From: Tubulanus polymorphus
Lineage: Eukaryota; Nemertea; Palaeonemertea; Tubulaniformes; Tubulanidae
Direction: 5' to 3'
Assembly (NCBI RefSeq): GCF_964204645.1
Contig: NC_134028.1
Span: 5,864,501 to 5,928,500, forward strand
DNA: 64,000 nt
Positions 49,671-64,000 of the stretch are shown here, piece by piece. The position numbers and the translations under genes were made by a program. The first letter of the stretch is position 1; each line of letters opens with the position of its first letter. A model generated the notes under the pieces. That model worked only from the letters and a program-made list of their open reading frames with translations, was not told the DNA's origin and did no database searches.

Positions 49671-51565
49671 CTAAAGACTTACGCTATTTATATATACATG
49701 TAGAATAAAGTTGAGTAAGACTTTGATTACAATGAAGAATGATAGCTGATGATATTTGTGTGTTGAAATAAAATTTTCGGTAAATCTTTTTGATGGCACG
49801 GCATCGAGACAGGATATTCTGTTGTAAGAAGGGCACAATGATAAACGTATAACAATTCTATCTATGACACGCTTTTCAACCTTGTAATCATTACATGAAA
49901 CTTACCTATCTTGGTGATGATGTGCACCATAGTGCTACTCGAGGAGCTACAGGATGATTGTTCACCAGTCACAGTCGTGGCGTCCAGACATTTCAGGTAT
50001 TTCGTCTCCGACCACATGTAAACCCGAGACCAGTCATTTTGTTCTGCGTCGTTTAGACACTCGGCCGGCGTTCGTGTGTTTCCGTTCAACCCATGTACAA
50101 AACTCTTGCACATTGATTGCGATTCGTAAGAAAACAGTTCAGGCTTCCCTGAAAAAATTAAATTTTCACAATTTTTAAAGCCAAATGTTCGAGGATATGT
50201 TCGAGGAGTGAAATGGAACACGTATTTAACGTGGTGCAGGTTTCAGCTTACAAATTGATTTATTTCAATCGGATATATGAATTTAACGATAACACCGAAA
50301 TTGACAAAAATCACGTTCGGTTCCGATATCGCAATTATTACTGTATTCATTCCACGTTGTCGAAACGTAGAAAAGCCTCTACTTCAAGTTAGCTCTAATA
50401 ACAAACTTGATATAATCATTAGTTTCAAAATGATTTGAAATAGCCAAGGAAATGATTGTTCATAAAACATTTCTGTAAAGGAATCTTTCATCGACCTATC
50501 TTTGTTTTTTAAGTTTAAGCTATACATAATGCAATATGTATTCGATTTTGATAACTTAATAGTGTATTTGTACTTACTCGGTATCTTGACGTAAAGTTTT
50601 ACGGTCAGATAAAAGCGAAACATTTTTCTGCTACACATGAAATATTTGATGTAACACTCATCGTTATACATAGAAAACATAAGACAGTCACGGTCTCCAT
50701 TGCAGTCGTCTCTGCACGTGCGTATCGTTGCATCGAAACTTCTCTCAGTACTGCCACAAGTTCCCTTGTCCAGTTCGAATTTCAGATAGTTTGGGAATTC
50801 TGCAAAAACAAAATTTTCATCTTAGTTCAGAGCTAATTATATGATAATACGATTATAGAAATTTCCGGTGATGAAAGTATGCGGGGAGACATTTCCTGCT
50901 TTTCAAAATGACAGCTAGACGAACATTTCAATGTATATAAACCAGAATGAAGTAAGCAAGTTTATTCTTCATTATCAAAACGTATACTACACTTGTGACA
51001 GATAATCAAGAATACACATTTTAACAAAATAGTTCAATACAAAATTACGTATTGAAAAAATAGAAATATTATGTTATATTATGTCGTTTGTGAGGTCGCC
51101 TCAAAGAATTCCCCGTCTTCTGAACATTGAAGTTGAACATATTCCAATATATTAAAAAAGAAAGATGGCAACAGCTTAAGATTTAGATTTATTAATTTCA
51201 TTTGTGTTTTACCTCGTACTTCATTGGTAGGGCATACAAAAATATAGAAATCTACGAATTGTCAAAATATAGGAATTTTGTTATTTAGCATTCAAGGCAC
51301 GATAAACCTTTATTGAACTGGACTTATTTCCATTTGAATGACATGACTTTGAAATGATTTTGATTTGCAGTTTGTTATCAGGAATATCATAGTCATTTTA
51401 AGTTGATTATAAGTAATTGCAAAGATAGAATAAAGACAAAACTAACATGAGTAACGAGCGAACGAGTTCTAAAAAATAATCAGACCTACCTACGGACAAA
51501 ACCAGAACACATCCGAAAGCGAAATAAAAGACAAATCTGAATGGCGATGATCCGCGGAGATGCAT
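49671..51565 (-). CDS. Secreted cysteine-rich protein, family copy 2
   Basis: Exons: 51565-51490 (leader MHLRGSSPF), 50799-50578, 50148-49906 and 49861-49671; about 243 residues. Exon lengths 76, 222 and 243 equal those of copy 1. Cysteine positions are kept (CRDDCNGDRDCLMFSMYNDE, then CYIKYFMC, then DWSRVYMWSETKYLKCLD). The last exon is longer than in the other copies (RIVIRLSLCPSYNRISCLD and on to a hydrophobic end); it may instead end earlier or be extended by stop loss. Neighbouring hydroxylase unit 2 is broken while this gene stays open, which suggests selection on this gene. Confidence 0.74.
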
Positions 51566-53348
51566 GATTCTTCCTTTCTGATTTCAGCACTGGTCTGTTG
51601 TGACAATTCGTAGATCGTTTTGTCAGTTTTAAAGTGGATGAGAAACTTCTCGCGTCATGAGCGCGCGTTTCCAAGTGTCCTTGTGCACGGGGCGTGTCAT
51701 CCAAAGCGATCGTTTTTGCGAATGAAAAAAAGAAGAATCTCTATAATTTCAATATTAGAGGGTTATGGTATGCAACCACATCTATATCCTACCGAATTGA
51801 GGTTCGTTCTGGTATTTTTTCATTCAAATTGAGAAACTTAGCGAAAAATTCTTGTATGGAAAGGAATGATTTAGAATGATTTGAAGAAGCGCAATGAAAT
51901 TCATTCTACCTAGTAACTGAACCTTTTTTCAGATGAAAACGGATTTAACTCACTGAAAAACAAATAATTTTTGTTATTAAGTAGGAATGATTCAGAATGA
52001 TTTAATGAAGTAGGAACGGAACCTTTTTCTAGATGAGACCAGGATGCGATCTTAAATCGTTATCTACGATTCGATGTAATCTTCTCAAAGACGAAAACCC
52101 CGATGAAAACAAAAATCGATTTTAGATATAGGTTTCTATGACAATCAAAAGAAATAATAGAAGCGTGTTTTGCACCTGAAAGAATAACGGTATTTCCACT
52201 AATGATCTACACGAAAAATCATTTTGCATCGTAAATTTCCATTTGCTGCACCTTTGCAAATCAATTCTGTATGGTCTGTGTTTCAAGGATTGATGAAAAA
52301 GTCATGATGTTCCACACAAACTACGGAACACTTAATAAAACACTTAAACACTTAATAAAACTGCAGCATTTGAATTTTATGGGGGTAGGGAAACCCGAAA
52401 AAGGGCAGTTCTAAAGGATATAACAACAAGGGCACTTTTCCAAAATTTCTAGGGACCGGCAACTACCCCTTGCCCCTGAGTACAACAGGACAAGCCTGGG
52501 ATTTTATTCAATCTCTTTAACTTTTTATAGTAGAAGTTTTTGTAGTGAATGGCGTTTCGAGTTTTAGAGAAATTGGTATAACATTCTAATATTCATCATG
52601 TATTTTACTGATAGAATATTCGATGGGAAAAAAAATTTACCTTACAAGTTTTTTCATATATTTTAGATAAATGATGGGCCGTTGGAGTGATTGGAATAGT
52701 TAATATTTGCTGACAAACGTGGAATGGATTCTTCAACCATCGCAGCAATCTGTCAATATTTCAAGTAGATCTATGAATAAATGATAACAGCATTGGGCTC
52801 AAGTATGGTATTGCATAGTATAGTTCCTTCGCGAATGCTTACTGCGTTGTTCGGTTTATGTGTATCCCAAAGAGAGTTGTCATGTCGACACATTCACATC
52901 GCCAGCCATTAACATTCCATGTGTCAACGTGTCGACGTATCTACCAACCAACAAATTAACTATTAACGATCTATTAACCTCATACACCAAACACACCACG
53001 TGACCAAACACACGATAAACCCCATACTTAAAATACAGATTGCATTTCTATTTTTCTTTAGTCAATTCCAGTTCTCTGATATTAGTTTCAACACGGTTAA
53101 GCATTCAAATTCACAGGAGATTCAATATTTATTTTCATCACTGTCATCGTGAAATGCGCCTCCCAAAAAACAAACGTGGGGACGGTGAAATATGGCATTG
53201 TTCACATTGCTACAGAACGACGTCGATACGTACCGGCTCTAATAAAAAATGAAACTTTCGCAGCTGATGCTTATAGTTTACTGTTTCGGTTTAGATTTAC
53301 TTCTCTTGTTTGTTTGTGTTTTATGGTCACCCGTCAACCAGTCAACCC
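51566..53348. other. Non-coding stretch after copy 2
   Basis: 51566-52510 continues the duplicated upstream region of the cysteine-rich genes. 52510-53348 holds no supported exon; open frames here lack splice context and cysteine or domain signatures. Confidence 0.4.
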
Positions 53349-53540
53349 GCGATGCTTGTACATACATTGGCGACAACATTGCGACGTGTCGTCCGTCGAC
53401 CGTCAACCAGCGGATGATATAGGTCTATGCACTCTTTTGTCTTTCATTTTGTCACCACGATCCTTGTACATAAATTGGCGACAACATTGCATCGTGTCAT
53501 CCGTCGACCGTCAACCAGCGGGTGAGATATGCACTCTATC
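53349..53540. repeat. Two-copy tandem repeat, period about 107 bp
   Basis: The segment CTTGTACATACATTGGCGAC (followed by AACATTGC and CGTCGACCGTCAACCAGCG) recurs with few changes at about 53463. No coding signal; the open frame across it is incidental. Confidence 0.75.
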
Positions 53541-53929
53541 ATCTCGTCAATGGGCCAACCAACAAACAACCAACAGTAGTCAACTGTCACTAGTCGTCGG
53601 TCAACCTGTACATGAACTGTTCCTTTGCCGCGCATTAATACCCAATTATCAATGTATTCATGCGTCAATGTATTAATGCGCTGATACATTAACCGCACAA
53701 CTTATTAACTCTACGCCAAGGCACTATACTATGCTATATCCGACTTGGGCCCAGCATTGATTCCAAACCGCACACAACGAAAAGAAAATTGTCACTTCAG
53801 CTTTTACGATTCTTCGCTGTTACTTATTCGTTCAAAACTAATATGATGCAAAAGCAAAGTAATGACCAAAAACACTATATTATGGTGGCTGATAAGGGCC
53901 ATAGCGTAAAATTCCTGGTATGTAAATGA

Positions 53930-54245
53930 GGGCGCCAGAACGCCAGAACGCCAAAACGAAAAAAAACGTCCAATTTTCTCTAAAAGTTCGTTTTGGCGCG
54001 CCAAAACAAAGAAAATTCCGTTTTGGCGCCCCCGCCAAAACAACGAAAAATGTCGAAATTTCTCTAAAAGTTCGTTTTGGCGCGCCAAAACGGGGAATAT
54101 TTCGTTTTGGCGCCCCCGCCAAAACGAACTTTCATTTTGGCGCCCCCGCCAAAACAACGAAAAACGTCGAAATTTCTCTAACAGTTCGTTTTGGCGCGCC
54201 AAAACGGATTATTCTCCGATATAGTTCGTTTTGGCGGGGGCGTCC
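53930..54245. repeat. Array of E2F-like palindromes and hairpins
   Basis: Three copies of TTTTGGCGCGCCAAAA alternate with three of TTTTGGCGCCCCCGCCAAAA, joined by CTCTAAAAGTTCG-type spacers. A final half-site TTTTGGCGGGGGCG lies at the right edge. Each arm matches the E2F/DP consensus TTTSGCGC. It could be a minisatellite only; no gene start is evident beside it. Confidence 0.8.
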
Positions 54246-55290
54246 TGGGGACATAATATTCTTTTTTTTCATTTTTTGCCGATTGAAAAATTATGAAATC
54301 GAAAATGAAATTGTTTTTTTTTTACCGGAGGCCCTTTAATTCCGACTTTATTCACGGTAATATCATTTTTTTATTTAATTCTATCCTTTTTCTACCGGCC
54401 TTGTGGTAGTGGGAATGATAAAGTTGACAGCTTCGATTGTATGTACAAATACAGATACGTTGAAGTTAGGCGTTTTCCCAATGATGCTTGGAAATCGATA
54501 ACTTGAAAACCGATAACGCTCTTGCGGCGCTGTCACATGTGAGAGTGCTTGGGTTCGGGTCGTCTATCGGGTCGGCTGGGTGTGTAACGGTACTTCAAAA
54601 TGAAATAGATTTATTTGACACGGCTTTCAATGTAACAGGGCAGTCGGAACAGGGGCCCCACTATTTTGCTTAACAAATTTTTTTTCAAAAGCACGCTGTA
54701 CCGCGTAGCAGCTCGTCGTTCTCTGTACTAGGTGGTTGCTCACGACTTCTCATGCTTCTGTGAATGAGACCGTGAAATGGCCCCAAAACGCATCTTCGGC
54801 GATTGAATTTTCAAAACTTTTCTAGGGGATCCCCTTCAGAAATAAGCCTCGCCACTGAAAAATTCCTTCCGACGGCTCTGATATAATCTCGATTAAATTG
54901 AGGAAATTCCATCGACTAGGCTTAAAGCATCCCTTTAAATCGGAGAGTGTTTTTACAGTCTCGTCATCTTTCAGTAGATTGTCGCACATTTTGTATAGAC
55001 CTGCAATGACATTATTTCGACGAAATGGGGAGATTCCAAATATCAAACAGTTCCAAAATATCAAAGATATCCTGTATTCCCTTGGAATGATATATTGGAC
55101 AATCAATCCCAGTCCAAAGCAACATCCAAACAACGGTTATATTACTACTGCCTCAATCATGGTCTAGCTCGCTCCATACGCGATTCTCTTAAAGGTTCGA
55201 ACTTATTCAAAATCAGAATTACACCTAGTCTCTGATATTTCAGATAACCTCATCATTAATCTGACTAAATCCCATACTGGAAATCACTAC
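54246..55290. other. Unassigned AT-rich stretch
   Basis: I see no exon with family similarity or paired splice sites here. Short open frames are present on both strands but look accidental. Confidence 0.3.
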
Positions 55291-55293
55291 GTT

Positions 55294-56490
55294 GTCTCAG
55301 CATTGTCTGGTCTGGCCTCGGTTTGTCTATATGGAAATGGTACTTTCATCGTGAAGCAGTCAAAAACAATTTACTCTAAGGGATTGCGTAATTCATAAGG
55401 CAACTTGATATCCGTTATAGGACCAGTAAACTCTATTTTACGATCTCTGAGAAAGGCTGACTTTATTTTGACTCTTCGATACCAGTTTTTTTTACCAGGA
55501 TTTTTTTCTACGCTTACAGATTCTTTCATTCGAAATATTTCTACGGGTAAATCTTAAAAAACAGAAACGGTAAAAAAATACGTTATATGATATGAGGCAA
55601 TTTATTGCCAATTTATTCAATAGGTATTATAAAGGTAAGAAATATTACTCAAATATATTGTTATTGTGATCAAAATAGATCTTTTTTTTATTTTTGAGAA
55701 CCACTGAAGCTAATTGCGCAGTCGTGAACTAAAAAGAAATGTTGCTGAAAATATGATGATATTCAGATCTCGGTTGCTGCGATTAAATTTCCCGGCACAC
55801 GAGCAGAGCGTGCATGGCCTTTCTTTCCATTCGTCAGCCGACTCGTTGCGACGCAGTTATCGGCGATCGCGTCGCAACGACCCATCGACCTATACGCGCC
55901 CTTGCAACTGCCAGCGGCACCAGTCGTAATGAATCGCACCTCTGCGATATGATACCACCGTTTCTCCCGGTCGCAACCGACCGACGTACTCTTGCGGCGC
56001 AGATAGAAAGTAGTTGCTCACCGTCGCTGACAAGTCACAGTTGCATCGCAAGTAGTCGCAAGGCCGGCCAACGCCCGGTATTAGTGTCGCTTTATGGCCA
56101 GCCAGATTGATAGCGCATTTTTTTCTGCAGATCTTTTCACAGTTGACACCATCGATACCATCAACCGGTCGTCTGGACGGCGTTAGCGTTACATCCCGTC
56201 GAACTGTTGATCGCTCGGTAGATCCTCATATTACCGATGTTTCTTGTTAAAATACATGTCGGTAACGTATGGAACAACGGTCGATTTGTTTTTCCCGACG
56301 CACCCAACCACACTCTGTCATCATTTAATCGTTAACAAGACGCCCAGTCATGAATGGATTACAATGCATCGTCGACGTGTTAGTTTGCCCTAACCATTTG
56401 CACTTACCTTCAAATTAAACTTGAAATGCTCACTTGAACTAACCGATAGAACTAAGGACTTTTGTTATTCATGTTTACATGTAGAATAAA
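55294..56490 (+). pseudogene. Hydroxylase relic, unit 3
   Basis: Relics of copy A exon 3 end (55294-55339), exon 4 (55421-55546) and exon 5 (56131-56261) lie in order with the intervening intron sequence. Exon 4 has lost a base near its start and part of the central hydrophobic segment. Exon 5 keeps its 131-bp length, but TGG became TGA inside the second histidine cluster (H-S-stop-H-H). Exons 6 and 7 are gone; intron 5 sequence runs straight into the 3' UTR (TTGCACTTACCTTCAAA). The poly(A) signal context remains near 56485. Confidence 0.85.
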
Positions 56491-56538
56491 GTTGAGTAAG
56501 ACTTTGAAAACGATTGAAAAATTTATAGATGATGATAC

Positions 56539-58944
<2,406 letters not shown>

Positions 58945-59099
58945 AATTCTTCCTTTCTGATTTCAGCACTGGTCTATTGTGGCAATTCGTAGATCGTTTC
59001 GTCTGTTATCAATTCATTCGAATGGATGAGAAACATCTCGCGTCATGAACGCGCGTTTCCAAATGTCGTTGTGCGTGTTATCCAACGCGAGTGACTCTA

Positions 59100-59275
59100 G
59101 CTGTTCGGCGGCCATTCATTTTTAGTTATGGCACCTCAAATTTGGAACTCTACCACCTGAAGTTTAATTATGTACAGCGCCGTTGAACATTGTTTTACAG
59201 TGGAAAGGGCGCTATACAAATTGGACTTTTAGTTTTATCATTAGTATCATTATTATAATCATTATTAAGTAGGGA
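59100..59275 (+). mobile_element. SINE-like 3' end
   Basis: It contains AAAGGGCGCTATACAAATTG followed by an ATT/ATC-rich tail (TATCATTATTATAATCATTA). Such GCGCTATAnAAAT tails are typical of animal SINEs and LINE 3' ends. The 5' limit is uncertain. Confidence 0.5.
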
Positions 59276-59848
59276 TGATGAAGAATAATTTGAACAGTAG
59301 AAGGAACAGAACTTATAAGTGAGACCGGATTATCGGTTTCAATGACACTAACAGAAGCGTGATTTTCACCTGAAAGTATGACGTTATTTCCGATTACGAA
59401 TTACACGATAAATCATTTTGCATCGTAAATTTTCATTTGCTGCACCTTTACAAATCAATTTTGTATGGTCCGTGTTTCATGGATTGATGAAAATTCATGA
59501 TGTTCGACAACAAACTATTTTTGTAACTGAAAAAAACCCTCATTATCATAATAGCTTATAAATGTCGACCGACTGATTTTATGGGCAGTTCGTTTTCGAT
59601 AGAATGCGGACCTTTTTGAAAGCCAGATAATGCCTATTGGGTTGTGATACGCTGGCAATTTTTGGCCTCCTGTGATGTTCAAGCCCACCAGTCCTAAACG
59701 TTACTGTAGGCCTATAATACTGGGAGTACGTACGACAAGCCTAATATTTTATTCAATTTTTGAAATTTCAAAAGTGGTGTCGTAGTTTCGGTTCATATTT
59801 CATGTATCATATATTCAAAAAATGTAACATTGTAATGAAATAATAATA

Positions 59849-60179
59849 GGGAAGTTTCCAGTTTCCAGTCACCATGAAAAAGTTACAGCCAATGACACAA
59901 AATTATCATTTTTTGAGGCGCCTTCCTAAAAGTTTCGTATCTTTTTTAAACTGTAACTGTGTTTGATTGTTTGTTGCAGCCGAGAAATATGAAATAAACA
60001 CCATCAGAAAATAAAAATTGTCACCTTTCTAATGATTCATAATTTCAAATTTTGTATCAAAAGAGGGATGGACGACAATTAATCGCGCTAGAGGTTTTAG
60101 ATTAAAAATGTTAAAATCTGTCGAACAATGCGGCCCGCGGGACCGCCTCAAAATGGCGCCTGGAAACTGGAAACTTCCC
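59849..60179. mobile_element. 331-bp MITE with 20-bp perfect TIRs and TA target duplication
   Basis: The terminal repeats are GGGAAGTTTCCAGTTTCCAG and its exact reverse complement, flanked on both sides by TA (59847-59848 and 60180-60181). The related unoccupied site in the duplicate at about 48105-48117 reads straight through (AATGATATTTTACAG), confirming a TA-targeted insertion of the Tc1/mariner type. Confidence 0.88.
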
Positions 60180-60181
60180 TA

Positions 60182-61566
60182 TTACAGATGTCTCAGAATC
60201 ACTCGTCATTTTGGCCGCCCATGGATTGTTGATAATTTCCGGCTATGTATTCAGGCTTCCGGGGAAACTGCCAACTTACAATTTTCTTGTCTTTAAATGA
60301 GTTGTTTATACACATGTACTTAAAACATAGACTTTGCTCTCAGTCGCAAACAACGACAGTAAAACCTTATCTTAGAATCGCGTGTTTTACCCTTATGAAA
60401 TATCGTACGATTTTATCTCACCACACGGCTTACTTCTGTGTATCTGCGTAATCATTTATGATTGTGTCCAAAAACTCGGGACCGACCGATAATTAAAAAA
60501 TCTTAAATCTTGACAGATTACGCCTCTGTTACACCGGTATAGGGTTGATTTTGAGAATTGCCCTAATAAGCTCATTGGAATCTCTCCGATGCTATTTCAA
60601 CATGTGTAGTTGTACTCTATCAATAATGCCTTTCACATACGTTTCACATGGTATATTCTATGATCAGTAATCAATTTTTGAACACATACAAATAAATAAC
60701 TGGAACAATATTTTTTGTTACCTTTACATCTCACTGATACGGAAAAGCATTGTGGCCACGTGATTTTCGAAATTTCGAAAGTTGCGCTGAATAACTCGCT
60801 CGACGTGTGCCCCGTAAATTTCAGCAGGTGTTAATAAGTCGAAATTTCGGCTTGCTAAGCCAAATATTTTACAACGGGTATCATGATTCATGATTGAAAA
60901 ACCGCTGTGTAGCCTTCAGGAAAAACATCATCATCAAAAATAATTGGTCCACCTGCAACGTGCGTATAAAAAAAACTAACCGAACCAAGGACAACGGTAA
61001 TTCTACTGCGTAACCAGAGTCAGATCCTTCCATTGGCATTAATCACAAAAAAAGGTTTATTGACTGTATGTGCTTATTCGAAGAATAATCCTCCGATAAG
61101 AATAATGCTGATAAAACTAAACACACTTACTTCATTTTCTTTATTCTTTGAATATCAACACAAGTCTGGATTTAAATACAAGATACGTTGGTGGTGATCT
61201 TTGAATCAGCCACCTGAGAAACATGACATTTTAATTTCAAAAAGTTTTCGTTAACATTTCATTACGTCATGGCCAAGTTCAAGGGACTATTTTTGTCCGA
61301 ACTTTGGCATCGGTGTCAATGTTCAAGAAACAATACAACATCATAATCAATCTAGAATTGTCCCACATGGAGACGTTCATTTTAATGATTCCACACGCGT
61401 TCACTGTTCTGACACTCAATCATTGAATTGGCTACGTAACATAGCTTAAACTTATCATAAGAGTCAAAACAGCCATTAGCGCGTCATCGTGGATCGAACG
61501 GAACTGCTAATGGCGGTTAAGGAGTTGGAATTAGCATCGCGTGCAGAATTGACATATACGTGTACT
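60182..61566. other. Duplicated non-coding region before hydroxylase copy B
   Basis: It continues similarity to 48118-48800 (for example TCCTTCCATTGGCATTAATC at about 48576 and 61026). No exon was supported. Confidence 0.5.
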
Positions 61567-64000
61567 CTAATTTATTTTCTTCGGTTTCCCTGATTTGTTA
61601 TGATTTGCAGCTTCTAACGGGGCTCCTTTACAGCCGAACACGTCCTCTCCGTACTTTCGATTCTCTCGAACAAGTGTACCATGTAGCCAGTCGAATAGCT
61701 TCGAATTGAAACCGATATTACAATGGAAATACCTGAAAGTAAAATCCAATTAAATCTAGTTACTATGATATTCTGAAGGTCCAGATATATCGACTTTTTA
61801 CATTGTCCTTCGTCACTAGATCTAGATTCGTTTTAGGTTTCTAATTTCAAGGTTTCGCCCAATTTCCACGAGAGAAAGGGTCCCACTATGTTTAATTCAT
61901 ACCAATCAAAAAGTATGCGCATTTACGAATGCCAGATTACGAACGCTAAGCATGCATGCAAAACGATGATTGATCCACATTAATGGATATCAGACATTGA
62001 TATTGTTTTGATTTATGGGATAAAGTTCATGTTACCATATCGTGAACCGCCCCTTCAAGTCCAGATGCCAAGAATTGAACTGTTATATATAACATACTAG
62101 TACATAGTTGACCCAAAATAGTATCAATCACCGACGCATCAAGGCCGACAAATAGTGGTCACATTTCTGACCTTACGTATATTATATATTCAATACCACG
62201 CGTCTCAAAGGTTTCAAATTACGTTCAAATCCAAAGCGTTCGGTGATAAAGAAAGAAGATCGAAGAAATTACATTAAATGTCAGAAACGTTTCATCTAGC
62301 TCTATATGAAAATCTGTTATCGGCTCAGCTGCCGAAAACGTAGATTTACTGCTTTTGATGAATCTTACTTGTGGTGATCGTCGTGGAATTTAGATGACGG
62401 TTGCCACGGCCATATTGCGTCCATCGTTATACCAGAGTGATCGATCATTCCGTAGTAATAACTGTACACCAGATTACCGATAAATATCCCTGAAATGTAT
62501 AGTTGATATTACGTACAAGAAAACTTAATGGTGCATGGAAAAATGTCATGATATCAAAGCTTTCCACATTATATGTAAAAAATCATCTATTCAATTGCTT
62601 TGTAAAATACTGCAATATTACCGGCGTGTATTGGTATCACGAATACGGGCAGCAGAAGGGCTGCTTGAAGAGTTAACAGTTCAATAGGATGCATTGCCGT
62701 TGCCGTCCAAATAATCGGCTGGTGGTAGCGATGGTGAACCTTATGGATACGTCTGAAAAAAAGAAATTCAAGATATGATGAATCAAGAATTCTGATAATT
62801 CACAAATATTGCCATGTTAATATTCGCTTATCATATTTAGTTTAATAATCGACCTTTGAATGGTCTTTTTGACACTTAAGCCTTGAATTCATTATTTCAT
62901 TTTCTAGTATAATGGAACCTTCCCGCTTAATCCATTTCAACGACTAACTTGTAAAATGGCGGCCAATGAAACAGCCTGTGAAAATAATATGACATCCCAT
63001 CACAGGCTAAGAAGAATATCGGTATTGACATCAGAAAATATGGCCAACCCATGTCCGATATGGAATAATATATCTTGCTTGGACCTGAAATAGAAATGGA
63101 AAATAGAAAAGTAAAGTTAATTGACATATGTAGACTTGAAATATTCGTCTAAGATCGGTTGGGTTGGATGAATCATTATTAGAATTTTCATATATTCGGT
63201 TAAGCGTTGAGATAAGAGCATTTTCAACACGAAAATCGATAAGATCTACTTAGTCTTAGAACTAGAACAACTCTCATTTCTAAACAACCAGAGCAAAGGA
63301 GATAAACGTAAAAAAGCCATTCACCATTGTTACTGACGTAAGAAGAAACCAGGCCCGATACAGTTGAACCAATTAACATATTCACCGAACCGAGCGTGAA
63401 CGCGTGTCGTGTATTTTCAGGAGTCAAAAAGCGATCCGGTTGACATTTCCAATTCTCAGCCTAAAAAATCAGACGAACCTCAAACAGTTTGAGGTCATGA
63501 TATAATCAAAATATATGCTTAGAACAATTTTGTTCGACTTGATATATGAAATTCTACAGAAAAAGAAGTGTCTATATTTTTTGGTTAAGTGACTGTGAGG
63601 GGTTAACTGAACTGATTCATATACGAAGTGACTAGGGCTTTAAACGATATGAATGTCAAAGTCCTAGAATAAGTTAATTCGGTTGGTAAATCCAATGAAT
63701 TAATCAAGTAATTAAATCACGAAACGTCAGCAGAGGTAAACTGCATGTTTGTGATTTGAAAACTTTATCAATTAATTTCAAGGTCGTTCTTGGGTGACCG
63801 GAATTAATTTCAAGGTCGTTCTTGGGTGACCGGAAGGGTGACAATATAACTACCTGATCCCGGTTTCTAACATAATAATGATAGTACAAAGCTCCTCCGA
63901 ATATCCAGAATGTGCCGAACGACGACAGATACGCCATCATTAGATAATAAGGCAAATCTTTTAGATAACATCTTTCTAATATCGCCTGCAATGACTGACT
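61567..64000 (-). CDS. Fatty acid hydroxylase / sterol desaturase superfamily enzyme (copy B, 5' partial)
   Basis: Exons in transcription order: 64000-63854 (partial), 63460-63325, 63084-62949, 62752-62622, 62489-62369 and 61732-61567. The four internal exons are 136, 136, 131 and 121 bp, identical to those of copy A with the same phases, so this is a true paralogue. Histidine clusters are intact: HRLFH, HKVHH followed by RYHQP, and HDDHH. The C-terminus is longer and different (DVFGCKGAPLEAANHNKSGK, then PKKIN); a lysine near the end could serve as an ER-retrieval-like signal (inference). It is transcribed opposite to copy A, facing into the duplicated block. The first exon and leader lie beyond the window edge. 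Confidence 0.9.
63770..63834. repeat. Perfect 32-bp tandem duplication
   Basis: AATTTCAAGGTCGTTCTTGG and its flanks occur twice with a 32-bp period, about 20 bp inside the intron after the exon ending at 63854. Likely replication slippage. Confidence 0.9.

Noticed and set aside
53149-53676. 175-residue open frame on the + strand
   Set aside because: It spans a two-copy tandem repeat, has no domain signature and no supporting splice sites. The TTGGCGACAAC motif recalls an LTR primer-site region, but no LTRs or pol genes were found.
53804-54339. Overlapping open frames of 80-137 residues on both strands
   Set aside because: They are translations of the GGCGC palindrome array and not genes.

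Overview
The window is animal nuclear DNA: small exons separated by AT-rich introns with GT-AG (plus a few GC-AG and one AT-AC) boundaries, animal gene families, AATAAA poly(A) signals, MITEs, SINE-like tails and satellite arrays. No operons, plasmid or viral features were seen. A marine invertebrate, probably a lophotrochozoan, is my inference from the gene types and their low similarity to vertebrate relatives; the species cannot be named from this sequence. Gene models below were built by hand from splice sites and reading phase, and every listed exon chain keeps frame.

Layout. 86-5341 (+): 3' part of a coiled-coil gene that ends in a FIP200/ATG11 'claw'-like domain. It is followed by a tandem 947-bp repeat (5357-7880) and a 48/49-bp minisatellite (8905-10362). 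10463-11727 (-) and 11945-14414 (+): a head-to-head pair of related genes for secreted or membrane coiled-coil proteins, with 217 bp between the start codons. 14914-32406 (-): a large formin of the FMNL/DAAM group (1168 codons, 25 coding exons), with a U12-type AT-AC intron and two extra in-frame alternative first exons. 33835-36548 (-): an ankyrin-repeat gene. 37090-37858: a MITE and a fold-back element. 38804-41203 (+): a minimal secreted astacin metalloprotease.

41739-64000 is a duplicated block. A fatty acid hydroxylase-superfamily gene (41739-44724, +) faces a gene for a secreted cysteine-rich protein (45084-47046, -). This pair recurs twice more (48841-51565 and 55294-58944). In both later copies the hydroxylase is a wreck while the cysteine-rich gene stays open. 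The two wrecks share one deletion junction, so one derives from the other or both from a deleted ancestor. A second, intact hydroxylase with the same exon lengths lies inverted at 61567-64000.

The main biological points are: a formin whose GTPase-binding N-terminus can apparently be swapped by alternative promoters; a divergent claw-domain protein; a small expanding family of secreted cysteine-rich proteins linked to hydroxylase genes; and dense structured repeats (E2F-like palindrome array, TA hairpin, fold-back element). No prokaryote-style system was found. Functions are inferred from motifs and recalled family patterns, without database searches.
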